64,000 nt of DNA, taken from NCBI RefSeq assembly GCF_001953635.1, contig NZ_MEJH01000003.1, positions 1,019,287 to 1,083,286 on the forward strand, in the 5' to 3' direction. Positions 26,518 through 35,457 of this stretch are shown here, in pieces. The translations under genes were made by a program, and so were the position numbers. Positions within the stretch are counted from its first letter, which is position 1. Every line of letters begins with the position of its first letter. The stretch comes from Alteromonas abrolhosensis (GTDB taxonomy: Bacteria > Pseudomonadota > Gammaproteobacteria > Enterobacterales > Alteromonadaceae). The notes under the pieces are model-generated. The model ran no database searches. It was not told the DNA's origin and saw nothing but the letters and a program-made list of their open reading frames with translations.

Positions 26518-27984
26518 CTACAGTTTGTCTTTATTAAAGGGTTGGCTATTAATAACCACATTGTTGATAGAAAGATGTGAAACGTTTTCTATTACTGGGT
26601 CTTTTTGCGCGTGTTTTATCGTCACGTTGTTTAACGTCAAACCGGAAATAGGCGTATGGTCATACCCGCGAAGCACAAAGGCTCGGTTAGCAGATACAAC
26701 GTTCAAATTTTCAATGGTTATATCTTCTAACAGAGGTGGGAAGTTGCCTGCGTCACCTTCTTCATAAAAGAAATTCACGACAACAGCGTCTTTCACTGTA
26801 CCGATATCAATATTGCGATAGTTTAAGTTCTTGAGGTGACCACCGCGAATACTGTTGGTTTTAATCCTTATACCTCGGTCTAGATCAGGGCTACTCATGG
26901 TGCAATACTGAGCATAAAGATTCTCTACACCACCAGATATTTCACTGCCAATGACAACGCCGCCATGTCCGGCCTTCATTTCGCAGTGTTCAATGATGAT
27001 ATTGCTGCAGGGAACATTAACTCGACGGCCGTCTGCGTTTCGTCCAGATTTAATGGCAATACAATCGTCGCCGGTATCAAACGTGCAGTTTGAGATAATT
27101 ACATTCGTGCAGCTTTCCGGATCGCAACCGTCTGAATTGGGTCCGAAGCTTTTGCAGTAAACGTCGTTAACGGTAACGTTTTTGCAAAGGACTGGGTTAA
27201 CTAGCCAGAATGGCGAGCGCAGAATGGTAACACCCTCAATAAGTACATTCTCACACCGATAAGGTTGGATAAAAGGAGGGCGCAGGTAGTTTTTTTCAAA
27301 GACCCGTTCACTGACAGGCGTGCCCCTTTCTACCATTTCTTGCAGTGTATCTCGGGTATATTTTTGGTTCTCAACCGGGTCGTCACCCCATGTTGAAGCT
27401 TTCCACTTACCTTTCCACGGCCACCAGTTGTCTTTAGCGGCACAGCCGTCTAACGTACCTTTGCCGGTAATAGCAATGTTGGTTTGCTCATACGCATAAA
27501 TAAGTGGTGAGTAACCCATCAATTCCATACCTTCCCAACGAGTAAACACATAGGGTTTGTAATCATCAGGATTAGTAGAGAATTGTATCGTTGCGCCTAG
27601 TTCAACATGTAGGTTTATATTCGATTGTAAGTGGATAGGGCCCTTGCATAGCCAATTACCTTTTGGAACTACTACTTTGCCGCCGCCTTGGCTTGCTATT
27701 TGAGAGATAGCGTCATGCAACGCTTGCTTAAAATCATTGTTGTGTATTGCTAAGAAATCAACAACGTTAGCCTGACGTTTTGCAAAGGAGGGACGCGTTA
27801 CCATGCCTTTAATAAGGTTTGCTTCTGCGTCCCATTGGCGTTGAGTCCTTCCTGTTTCGACCACATTTGCACATCCAGATAAGAATGTCGGCACTCCTAC
27901 AGCCATGCCAGAAGCTGCAACTGTGGTGGCGAGACCAGACTTTAAAAATTGCCGTCTAGCGTTCGTAGAATTAGGTTGGACCAT
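26518..27984 (-). CDS. GH28 polygalacturonase-family hydrolase, Tat lipoprotein
   Basis: About 488 residues. The N-terminus has a twin-arginine motif RRQFLK (residues 10-15) and a lipobox LSGC (Cys38), so folded export and membrane anchoring are expected. GH28 motifs are all present: NSDGCDPESC, DTGDDCIAIKSG, GHGGVVIGSE and RGIRIKT. Its context and the downstream uronate pathway suggest exo-acting cleavage of galacturonan or rhamnogalacturonan oligomers. The start at 27984 is chosen because AAAGGGG lies six bases upstream; a more distal ATG would overlap the GH105 gene. Confidence 0.93.
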   Translation of the reverse strand: MVQPNSTNARRQFLKSGLATTVAASGMAVGVPTFLSGCANVVETGRTQRQWDAEANLIKGMVTRPSFAKRQANVVDFLAIHNNDFKQALHDAISQIASQGGGKVVVPKGNWLCKGPIHLQSNINLHVELGATIQFSTNPDDYKPYVFTRWEGMELMGYSPLIYAYEQTNIAITGKGTLDGCAAKDNWWPWKGKWKASTWGDDPVENQKYTRDTLQEMVERGTPVSERVFEKNYLRPPFIQPYRCENVLIEGVTILRSPFWLVNPVLCKNVTVNDVYCKSFGPNSDGCDPESCTNVIISNCTFDTGDDCIAIKSGRNADGRRVNVPCSNIIIEHCEMKAGHGGVVIGSEISGGVENLYAQYCTMSSPDLDRGIRIKTNSIRGGHLKNLNYRNIDIGTVKDAVVVNFFYEEGDAGNFPPLLEDITIENLNVVSANRAFVLRGYDHTPISGLTLNNVTIKHAQKDPVIENVSHLSINNVVINSQPFNKDKL

Positions 27985-28018
27985 CATATACCCCTTTGAA
28001 TTACGATTTAGCGATTTT

Positions 28019-29224
28019 TTACTTGTTAAGATAGTGTGCGGCGAGAATAAATGGGCCCACACCTTTCGCATCGTTGGCTCTAATTGGCTCACTCATGTAG
28101 TAGTCAAATGAACCATCTCTATATGGATTACCGCCAAGACCGGCCACAGCGCAAACTTGTTCAAGGCTAATCACATTAGTGTCTGGGTTAACTGAAATCA
28201 TTTGATCAAGAAGGCCAGCAAACCCTTTTTCTGCGTGCGCTTTATACTCAGTGGGAAGTAACTTAAGACTTGCGCCTTTAGCTATCGCGTAAGTCAGCAT
28301 TGCCGTTCCAGAGGCCTCAAGGTAGTTACCTTTACGGCTGCCCAAATCCGTCACTTGATACCAGGTGCCTGAGTTGTGTTGATAGGCAAGGGCAGCATCA
28401 ATGAATTTTTTGAAGCGCGCTTTCAACCAAGGCGTTTTTGGATGTTCAGCGGGAACAATTTCAAGCACGTCTACCATTGCCATTGCATACCAGCCCAGTG
28501 AACGTGACCAGTGGTGTTGAGAAAGGCCTGTTTCTTTGTCTGCCCACTTCTGTTTCTTAGAGGCATCCCAGCCATGTAAAGGAAGACCTGTTTTCTCGTC
28601 GTATAGATGCTCTTCAATTAATTCAAATTGCAAAAACACATCGTCGAGTTCTTTCATATCCCCGTACTTTACAATGTATTCTGCATAAAATGGCGCGCCC
28701 ATATATAGGCCATCAAGCCACATCTGGTCAGGGTAACGTTTCTTATGCCAGAAGCCACCTTGCTCGGTACGTGGGTGGGTAGTAAGCTGCGTTCTCAAAA
28801 GGTCTGCTGCTTTTTTGTATTTAGGATTGCCTGTTTCCTCGTAAAGGAAAAACAGCACTTTACCCGGGTTGATCATATCAATATTAAATTTATTGATATC
28901 GTAAGTTTTAATACTGCCATCTTCCTGAACCAGCATGTCGTAATACCCCTTTACATACGACAAGAGGCGAGGATCTTTGGTATCTTGATAAACTTCTGTT
29001 ATCGCAAGAAGGTTGAGACCATGAACGTAGTCCCACTGCGGCTTCTCATCCCAATCGATTTGCCAAGCTTCTGGGAAGCGCACCATTTCAGATTCTATCA
29101 TTCTGATAGACCATGATTGCGTGTTGTCGAGAGGCATTTGCACCCAATCATTTGCATTCGCTGTCGAAGAAACAAATGCCGTGCAAGCCACAATGGAAGC
29201 TGCGCGTAGAATACCTTTTAGCAT
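28019..29224 (-). CDS. GH105/GH88 unsaturated (rhamno)galacturonyl hydrolase
   Basis: A 401-residue protein with a signal peptide ending near TANA (about residue 24). The alpha/alpha-barrel pattern includes WDYVHGLNLLAI, DQMWLDGLYMGAPFYAEY, SQHHWSRSLGWYAMAMVDVL and YLEASGTAMLTYAIAKG, matching YteR-like enzymes. These remove the terminal unsaturated uronate from pectic oligosaccharides, giving a sugar that becomes 5-keto-4-deoxyuronate, the KduI substrate. It is first in the GH105-GH28-CE8 operon; the operator palindrome lies 40 bp upstream of its ATG. Confidence 0.93.
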   Translation of the reverse strand: MLKGILRAASIVACTAFVSSTANANDWVQMPLDNTQSWSIRMIESEMVRFPEAWQIDWDEKPQWDYVHGLNLLAITEVYQDTKDPRLLSYVKGYYDMLVQEDGSIKTYDINKFNIDMINPGKVLFFLYEETGNPKYKKAADLLRTQLTTHPRTEQGGFWHKKRYPDQMWLDGLYMGAPFYAEYIVKYGDMKELDDVFLQFELIEEHLYDEKTGLPLHGWDASKKQKWADKETGLSQHHWSRSLGWYAMAMVDVLEIVPAEHPKTPWLKARFKKFIDAALAYQHNSGTWYQVTDLGSRKGNYLEASGTAMLTYAIAKGASLKLLPTEYKAHAEKGFAGLLDQMISVNPDTNVISLEQVCAVAGLGGNPYRDGSFDYYMSEPIRANDAKGVGPFILAAHYLNK

Positions 29225-29263
29225 AACAAACCCTTATTTTTATAACATTGTAAATACACTCTG

Positions 29264-29277
29264 TGCTACCGGTAGCA
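29264..29277. promoter_or_regulatory. Operator of the pectin regulon, before the GH105 operon
   Basis: TGCTACCGGTAGCA, a perfect 14-bp palindrome with the central CCGG typical of LacI-family operators. It is 40 bp upstream of the GH105 start. Related copies occur at 29492, 40066 and 45856, each before a pectin or uronate transcription unit. Confidence 0.8.
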
Positions 29278-29491
29278 TAATGGTTTTTATTTGCTCAGAT
29301 GTCAACGAAATTATTCACATTCGTTAACTTTTGGTTTACGCGATGTTTTTATGTGTTATTTGATATAAGTTTATGTAAAATATAGGTTATTTACTTCAAC
29401 CTCCATCAGTTCATACTTTCTATTTAATCGTGGCTTTTATAATCCATCGCCTTACATTTCAGCATAATGTAAATTTTTTCAACAAAATTGT

Positions 29492-29505
29492 TGCCACCGG
29501 TAGCA
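29492..29505. promoter_or_regulatory. Operator of the pectin regulon, distal site before the TonB receptor
   Basis: TGCCACCGGTAGCA, differing from a perfect palindrome at one pair. It lies about 400 bp upstream of the receptor start and could serve either divergent promoter, possibly by looping with the site at 29264. Confidence 0.75.
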
Positions 29506-29753
29506 TAACTGTTTAGGATGTAAACCAAATGTAAAGCTTGAGTGTTGTTTTCGGGGTTTACATTATTGCCGAAGAGAAGTTTTGCTCTAATTAAAATATA
29601 CAGCTGTACCCTGCAACTCTTCTTATTCAAGGTTTCGGTGATTGACGAGATCACTGTAGAGAATGAATTAGATTTGACGCGTTTTCGCTTCCTTAACAGC
29701 CAAGACGTGCTATTGGATAAATGTAAAACATAGGCGGTATTTCATACCGAAAT

Positions 29754-29767
29754 GTTATCCGGTGGCA
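29754..29767. promoter_or_regulatory. Degenerate operator proximal to the TonB receptor
   Basis: GTTATCCGGTGGCA keeps the right half-site CCGGTGGCA and a poor left half. It is 137 bp upstream of the receptor start, and position and the intact half-site suggest a weaker third site. Confidence 0.5.
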
Positions 29768-29904
29768 TAAAAGGAAGTGAGATGATTAAATACGAAAAAT
29801 GTTTAAATTGTGTAAACTCAAAGAGTTTATACACGCTTCACAGGCATTTTTATCGTTAGTCAGTATGCGCGTCTCTTATAAATATAAAAACCGGAGAAAC
29901 AACA

Positions 29905-32604
29905 ATGTTACCAAAGAAAAAGCAACTCGCTGTTCTTGTTACGCTAGCGTTGTCAGGCGCACACATTCATGCGCAAGAAGCCACAGACGAACAAACCAGT
30001 GAAACCGAAGCGCAAAATATGGAAGTCATCGAAGTATCAGGCTTTCGTGGCTCACTTAATAAATCACTGATGGAAAAGCGAACGTCAGTAAACAGCAAAG
30101 AATCAATTGTTGCGCAAGATATTGGTAAATTCCCGGACTTAAACATTGCAGAGTCTATTCAACGTGTACCCGGTGTAGCGATTTCTCGTGAAGGTGGGGA
30201 AGGGCGTCAAATTACCTTACGTGGTTTAAGCCCTTCGTTTACCCGCACAACACTTAACGGCATGGAAGTACCAGCTAGTACAGACGGGACAGATTCAGGT
30301 GGCGGCGTAAACGGCGGCCGCGGCTTCGACTTTAATATTTTTGCTTCTGAATTATTTAATCGTGTCGATATTCAAAAGTCTCCTACCGCCTCTATGGAAG
30401 AAGGCGGCATTGCAGGTACAGTTGATCTGTACTCAGCAAAGCCCTTCGATTACGACGGTTTCAAATTCGTTTCATCTCTTCAAGGCGGCTATAACAGTAT
30501 CACTGAAGAGACTGACCCTCGTGCAGCCTTCATGATCAGCAATCGCTTTGCTGACGACAAAGTTGGTGTACTTTTCTCGGCTGCGTTCTCTGAGCGCACA
30601 GTAAGACAGGAAGGCTTTGGTACCGTTCGTTGGACTACACCGGTTCGCGATGGCGGTGGCATTTACGGCGATACATCTAACACTGTTGTTTCCGGCACGC
30701 CTGATGTAGACGATTGTCAGTATGAGGGTGAATCGGTAGATCCTATCAACTGTTTGTGGACCCCTCGTCTGCCTAGACCTGACTACTTCGGTAATGATCA
30801 AGAGCGTGTGGGTTTCACCGGTTCAATTCAGTGGGCTGCAACAGACAACTTCACACTAACGTTAGACGGTTTAGTGTCCAAGCTTGATAACACCCGTACC
30901 ATGTATAACTTCTTCCATATGTTCAGAAGTACATTTGAAGAAATTACGCCAACCTCTATTACTGTTCATCCTAATGGTCAACAGGTATTGGCTGGTACTT
31001 ACGACGGTATCAAATCGCGTATCGAGAGCCGTTTACAGGAATCTACCACTGACTTTAGCCAATTTGTTATTTCTGGCGAGTGGTTTATTGGTGAAAACCT
31101 GAAACTTGACATGATGGCTGGCACTGCAGAGTCTGACGCACGTTCAGAGCAATATCGCTACAATATGACGCTGTTGGAAGAAACAAGCTACGGCTTTGAC
31201 TTTAGCAACAACAGCAACGCGCCTGAAGTGACCTACGGTTATGACGTTAATGACGCAAGTAATTACAACCTTAGCGATGGTCGTTTACGTGCCACTGATG
31301 TATTGCGTGAAAACGACACAGTCAAATTTGATGCGACATACTTAGGTGATGAAGTCACGATTAAGGCGGGCTTTGCCTACAACGACCGTGTCGTCACCTA
31401 TAGTGAAGAGCAAATAAATGGCTTCCCAGATCAAGATTCGGCGGTAGGTTTTGCTGAAATGATGCCGGTAGACGATTTCGGTAGTGGCTTTGATGGCCCT
31501 CTTGACCCCTTCCTTGTTGCTGACTTTGACGCCATTAATAGCCAACTGTTAGATGTTGTTTGGACACCGCGTTCTGCACAAAGCTGGCAAGTAGGCGAAG
31601 AAACATCGGCCATGTACCTTGAGCTTGATACGAGCTATGAAATTGCCGATATGTTACTTCGTGCTAATTACGGTGTGCGTTATGTGAAAACAACCACAAC
31701 CTCTGAAGGCTTTATTCAAGGTGAAACGGTACAAATCGAAAACGAGTACAATAACTTTTTACCAGCAGTTAACTTAGCGCTTGAAGCAACCGATGACGTT
31801 GTTGTTCGCCTTGGCTTAACGCAGTCAATGACTCGCCCGAGTCTGAACTCGTTGAACCCTGGTAATCCTAGCTTCGACTATATTAACGGCTCAGTGAGTG
31901 TAGGTAACCCGTTCCTTGACCCGTTTACGTCAAACAACGTTGATTTTGGCGTTGAATGGTACTTCGATGACGAAGCGCTATTAGCAGCAACCGTGTTCTA
32001 CAAAGACATTGATAACTGGATTGTTCGCGCATCAGAAGAACGTTTAGTCGATAGCGCTTACTACAACTTTATTGACAATGATGCACAGTTTGACCCTGTG
32101 ATTGCGCTAGACCCTCGCACTATTCCTTACGAGCACAGCAGCCCAATCAATGCTGAGGACAGAAGTGTAAGTGGTTATGAGTTGATTTATCAGCAGCCGT
32201 TAAGTTTCTTACCAGGCCTGTTTGAAAACATGGGTATCGTGTCGAACTATACGCACGTTAACGCTGACGACATCGAAGGTATGAGCGAAACATCGTATAA
32301 CTTTACCGTGTATTACGAAACAGACCAGTACGGTGCGCGTGTGTCAATCAACAAACGTGATGATTACCTAACAGACTTTTCTGGCAGCAATGGTAACGTT
32401 TCACACGGCACGACTGGCCCAACGCAGGTGGATTTCTCGTCATTTTACAACGTGAATGACGAGCTAACACTGACCTTTGAAGTGATTAACCTTACCGACG
32501 AGTATGAGCGTTTGTTCACTACCGGTGATGGTTCATTGAACTTAGTTCGTGAGTATAACCACACGGGACGTCAGTTCTTCCTAGGTGCTCGTTATACTAT
32601 GTAA
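29905..32604 (+). CDS. TonB-dependent outer-membrane receptor for pectic oligosaccharides
   Basis: An 899-residue protein with a signal peptide (MLPKKKQLAVLVTLALSGAH, cleaved near HAQ) and a TonB-box-like MEVIEVSGF. The plug domain has DIGKFPDLNIAESIQRVPGV and GRQITLRGLSPSFTRTTLNG, then a 22-strand barrel with the final strand ending QFFLGARYTM. The subfamily (TonB-dependent receptor, TIGR01782-like) imports oligosaccharides. GGAGA precedes the ATG. Its position opposite the GH105-GH28-CE8 operon and shared operators point to uptake of galacturonan fragments. Confidence 0.93.
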   Translation: MLPKKKQLAVLVTLALSGAHIHAQEATDEQTSETEAQNMEVIEVSGFRGSLNKSLMEKRTSVNSKESIVAQDIGKFPDLNIAESIQRVPGVAISREGGEGRQITLRGLSPSFTRTTLNGMEVPASTDGTDSGGGVNGGRGFDFNIFASELFNRVDIQKSPTASMEEGGIAGTVDLYSAKPFDYDGFKFVSSLQGGYNSITEETDPRAAFMISNRFADDKVGVLFSAAFSERTVRQEGFGTVRWTTPVRDGGGIYGDTSNTVVSGTPDVDDCQYEGESVDPINCLWTPRLPRPDYFGNDQERVGFTGSIQWAATDNFTLTLDGLVSKLDNTRTMYNFFHMFRSTFEEITPTSITVHPNGQQVLAGTYDGIKSRIESRLQESTTDFSQFVISGEWFIGENLKLDMMAGTAESDARSEQYRYNMTLLEETSYGFDFSNNSNAPEVTYGYDVNDASNYNLSDGRLRATDVLRENDTVKFDATYLGDEVTIKAGFAYNDRVVTYSEEQINGFPDQDSAVGFAEMMPVDDFGSGFDGPLDPFLVADFDAINSQLLDVVWTPRSAQSWQVGEETSAMYLELDTSYEIADMLLRANYGVRYVKTTTTSEGFIQGETVQIENEYNNFLPAVNLALEATDDVVVRLGLTQSMTRPSLNSLNPGNPSFDYINGSVSVGNPFLDPFTSNNVDFGVEWYFDDEALLAATVFYKDIDNWIVRASEERLVDSAYYNFIDNDAQFDPVIALDPRTIPYEHSSPINAEDRSVSGYELIYQQPLSFLPGLFENMGIVSNYTHVNADDIEGMSETSYNFTVYYETDQYGARVSINKRDDYLTDFSGSNGNVSHGTTGPTQVDFSSFYNVNDELTLTFEVINLTDEYERLFTTGDGSLNLVREYNHTGRQFFLGARYTM

Positions 32605-32681
32605 GAAAACAGGTTGACCAATTAGCTTGGTCCACCTGAGATAATAATTAAATGTTGTGTTCCGTGAAGACGGGTGTGTTT

Positions 32682-32706
32682 GGCCATCGTAATGATGGCC
32701 TTTTTT
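32682..32706 (+). terminator. Rho-independent terminator after the TonB receptor gene
   Basis: GGCCATC pairs with GATGGCC around a 5-base loop and is followed by TTTTTT. Confidence 0.85.
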
Positions 32707-32807
32707 ATGTGCGACAAGGCGACATTGCAGACTGTTCCTGAATGCGTCTATCTGCTTTATCACTTAATTGGAGCGCAACTCTACTAATGTCGAGAAGGAG
32801 AAAAGGT

Positions 32808-33743
32808 GTGAGAAATTCACGTAAACCCGCTACAGGGAAAATATTCAACGCGCTTCGCTACAGTTTTGCAAGCGTCATTGCTGTATCGAGTACTCTTGCA
32901 TTGGCAGGCCAAGAAAGTACGTCGGTTCTTCAAAGAAGCTACGTGTCTCATTCAAGCACTTTTGTTCTCGCTAGCTCAAATGCTCACATTGCTAAGGAAC
33001 AAAGTGCTGGAATTGCAGAGAACGAAGGGAGTGGAAAAGCTCCACCCTACAAAAAGCCGGTTACCCTACATTTGGTTGGCGATTCAACCATGTCAGACAA
33101 GCCAATGTTGTCATATCCAGAACGTGGTTGGGGGCAATTACTTCCTGAATTCATGCTTCCAAATATAAACATTAAAAACCACGCAGCTAACGGCAGAAGC
33201 ACAAAGCGATTTGTGGACGAAGGGCGTTGGCAAGTGCTGTTATCTGATCTTTCTGAAGGTGACTTTGTGGTAATTCAGTTTGGACACAACGATCAAAAAC
33301 AGTCGGACCCCGCTCGCTATGCCGACCCGGAAAATGCCTATCCTGCTTATTTGAAACAGTTTGTGCAAGACGTTGAAGCGAGAGGCGCATCAGTTATTAT
33401 TGCAAGTAGTATTTGCAGGCGTCATTTCACCGAGGAAGGCGTGTTGAAACGCACGTTGTTGGCATATGCCGATGCTGCGAAGAAAGTAGCATTGCAAGCT
33501 AACGTGCCATTTATTCCTATGAATACACTAACCTGTGACTTTCTTGCTCAGATTGGCGAACCTAAAAGTAACCATTACTTCATTAAGGTGCCTGCCGACT
33601 TATATACGCGCTACCCTGAAGGTAAGAACGACGACACTCACTTGAATGTAGTCGGTGCTGCAAAAATGGCGCAGATATTCGTGCGAGAGCTAAAAGCAAC
33701 AGCGCATCCGCTGGCAAAATACGTTTATCGAGACACTCTATAA
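32808..33743 (+). CDS. Rhamnogalacturonan acetylesterase (CE12, SGNH hydrolase)
   Basis: About 311 residues. SGNH blocks are visible: GDSTM (nucleophile Ser), the Gly block in GRSTKRF, QFGHNDQKQS (Asn block), and DDTHLNVVG (Asp and His). A hydrophobic stretch near residues 15-35 is a signal peptide or anchor. It removes acetyl groups from pectin backbones. The GTG at 32808 has AAGGAG seven bases upstream; in-frame ATG codons at 32742 and 32787 lack this. No locus operator was found directly upstream, so it may rely on its own promoter or readthrough from the receptor gene. Confidence 0.9.
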   Translation: MRNSRKPATGKIFNALRYSFASVIAVSSTLALAGQESTSVLQRSYVSHSSTFVLASSNAHIAKEQSAGIAENEGSGKAPPYKKPVTLHLVGDSTMSDKPMLSYPERGWGQLLPEFMLPNINIKNHAANGRSTKRFVDEGRWQVLLSDLSEGDFVVIQFGHNDQKQSDPARYADPENAYPAYLKQFVQDVEARGASVIIASSICRRHFTEEGVLKRTLLAYADAAKKVALQANVPFIPMNTLTCDFLAQIGEPKSNHYFIKVPADLYTRYPEGKNDDTHLNVVGAAKMAQIFVRELKATAHPLAKYVYRDTL

Positions 33744-33873
33744 ATCAAATTAACCAAAGTGGTGCGCCAATATATGGTGTGCCGCGCCTATTTAAACTAA
33801 CGCACTGCAACCTATCTTAGCTAACTTGCTAAGGCATCTTTACCAATTGTGTATGTAGCGAATGATTATTGAG

Positions 33874-33899
33874 GAAGAGGGAAGAGGGAAGAGGGAAGG
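33874..33899. repeat. Short purine tandem repeat (GAAGAGG)
   Basis: Three full copies and a partial fourth copy of the 7-base unit GAAGAGG lie between the convergent CE12 and kdgK stops. It is intergenic; length variation here would not alter a protein. Confidence 0.8.
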
Positions 33900-33929
33900 T
33901 CACATACCGACTATAGCGACGGTATGTGA
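33900..33929 (-). terminator. Inverted repeat spanning the kdgK stop codon
   Basis: TCACATACCG and CGGTATGTGA form a 10-bp stem around a 10-base loop that contains the stop codon of the sugar kinase gene. On the minus strand it is followed by a C/T tract rather than a pure T run, so termination is plausible but not certain. Confidence 0.4.
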
Positions 33930-34882
33930 TTAGTGAAGGCATCGCCTGATATAATGGCACCGGGGTAGGTAATCACAGTCGCTGCCACTTTTGCCCCATA
34001 GCTCGCGCTCTCGACAGGCTTTCTACCTGCAAGTCGAGCGGCCATATAACCGCCATTAAATGCATCGCCAGCAGCCGTTGTATCAACCACCTGTTCAACA
34101 CGCTCAACAGGCACAATACATTGTTCTTGTTGACGGAGTATATGAACGCCAACCGCCCCGTTTTTCATCACGATTTCTTCAATCTGTTTGTCGGCTAAAT
34201 AGCTAAATATTTCATCAGCATTAGTGTGGCCAAACAGCATTAAATGGTCGTCTGCACCTGGGAACGCCAAGTCTGCTTCAGCATATGCCTTACCCGTCCA
34301 GTATTTGGCATCTTCTTGAGATGACCAAAGGCGAGCTCGATAATTAGGATCAAAGGCAATCTTACTGCCTTTGGCCTTGAGGGACGAAATTAGTTCGAAA
34401 AGTGTAGCGCGCTGTTCGTCATCTAAAATGGCAATAGAGATACCGCTCAAATAAAACCAATCACAAGCAAATTCAGCGCCGTTCATAATGTTGAGCGTCT
34501 GTGTTGCTGCAGATTGGTTACGCCAATATGCAAAGGTTCTTTCACCTTCGTTGTCGTTGCGGATCATATACAGGCCAAGGTTACGCGACGACGAGCGAAA
34601 CACTAAATCAGTGTTAATTTCGTGCTCACCCATTTTAAACAGCAGCTCATCGCTTAAAAAGTCTGCGCCGATCGCCGTTAAGTAACTAATGGAAGATGAA
34701 GGCAAGCAGCGTTTTAAATAAACCGCAGTGTTGTACGTGTCGCCAGCAAAGCTTTTCGCCATCAGATTATTATCTGTGTTTTCATCGCGCGTACTAACTG
34801 ATGACTCACGCTGAGTGCTTCGAAGCTCTACCATGCACTCGCCAAAAATAACCATTCTTTGGTTGGTATCAACTATGCTCAT
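33911..34882 (-). CDS. kdgK: 2-keto-3-deoxygluconate kinase (PfkB family)
   Basis: A 323-residue ribokinase-type sugar kinase. The C-terminal signature DTTAAGDAFNGGYMAARLAG holds the catalytic Asp and anion hole. The N-terminal FGECMVELR and FAGDTYNTAVYLKR match KdgK proteins. It phosphorylates KDG to KDPG, where the galacturonate and unsaturated uronate branches meet. It overlaps eda by 4 bp, at the end of the uxaA-uxaC-uxuB-eda-kdgK operon. Confidence 0.93.
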   Translation of the reverse strand: MSIVDTNQRMVIFGECMVELRSTQRESSVSTRDENTDNNLMAKSFAGDTYNTAVYLKRCLPSSSISYLTAIGADFLSDELLFKMGEHEINTDLVFRSSSRNLGLYMIRNDNEGERTFAYWRNQSAATQTLNIMNGAEFACDWFYLSGISIAILDDEQRATLFELISSLKAKGSKIAFDPNYRARLWSSQEDAKYWTGKAYAEADLAFPGADDHLMLFGHTNADEIFSYLADKQIEEIVMKNGAVGVHILRQQEQCIVPVERVEQVVDTTAAGDAFNGGYMAARLAGRKPVESASYGAKVAATVITYPGAIISGDAFTNHIPSL

Positions 34883-35457
34883 GCCGCAGCCTCATCAAAC
34901 AATGTTAGGCTTTGTTGACATGCCAAAGTTATAGCTTGCCAATTTTTTGCTTCAATGGCTGCCTTCGGCATCATCCATGTACCGCCTACTGCTCTTACAT
35001 TGCCAAGCGAGAGATACTCATTCGCGTTGTCGCCATTAATGCCGCCGCTAAGACTCGCAGGAAAGAACTTCATTTCGCGAATGCCTTTTTGGTGCGCCAA
35101 AAGAATATCGGCAGGCGTAGCGACGCCCGGCAAAAAGGGTGCATTTGAAGCAATCAGTGTATCGAGCAATGTCTCTGAGCTTGTGGGCGTTATCAAAAAT
35201 TGCGCGCCTGCATCCAACGCTTCAAATACGTGGTTGCGATTTAACAATGTGCCCATGCCCACAACGAGTTCAGGAAACTGTTTTCTAATCGCTGACAGGG
35301 CTTCAAATGCTGCGTCGCTGCGTTTCACTACTTCTATGTTGCACAGGCCGCTATTTGCAATTGCTTCTGCTAGGTGAAGCCCCTCGTCAACAGATTTAGG
35401 CTGAATAATAGGGAGTAATGGGGCGCCTTTAAGCATGGAAAAGGTACTTTTCATCAC
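34879..35457 (-). CDS. eda: KDPG aldolase
   Basis: A 192-residue class I aldolase. The Schiff-base lysine lies in IREMKFFPAS, and the glutamate region is NIEVVKRSD, with VVGMGTLLN and AQFLITPTSS between. It splits KDPG into pyruvate and glyceraldehyde-3-phosphate. It is slightly shorter than E. coli Eda (213). Start and stop overlap both neighbours by 4 bp (ATGA type), so the enzymes are translationally coupled. A second ATG lies one codon in. Confidence 0.94.
   Translation of the reverse strand: MMKSTFSMLKGAPLLPIIQPKSVDEGLHLAEAIANSGLCNIEVVKRSDAAFEALSAIRKQFPELVVGMGTLLNRNHVFEALDAGAQFLITPTSSETLLDTLIASNAPFLPGVATPADILLAHQKGIREMKFFPASLSGGINGDNANEYLSLGNVRAVGGTWMMPKAAIEAKNWQAITLACQQSLTLFDEAAA

Larger units (their letters stand above)
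29225..29904. promoter_or_regulatory. Divergent promoter region between pectin hydrolase operon and TonB receptor
   Basis: A 680-bp AT-rich region with no convincing gene. It holds three copies of the locus palindrome (29264, 29492 and a degenerate one at 29754). A hairpin, GTGTAAACTC paired with GAGTTTATACAC with a two-base bulge (29810-29834), lies in the receptor leader. Short open frames here have no start signals and no recognisable products. Confidence 0.7.

Noticed and set aside
29424-29733. Short open frames on both strands in the gap before the TonB receptor
   Set aside because: They lack start signals, overlap an operator and have unstructured, low-complexity products.
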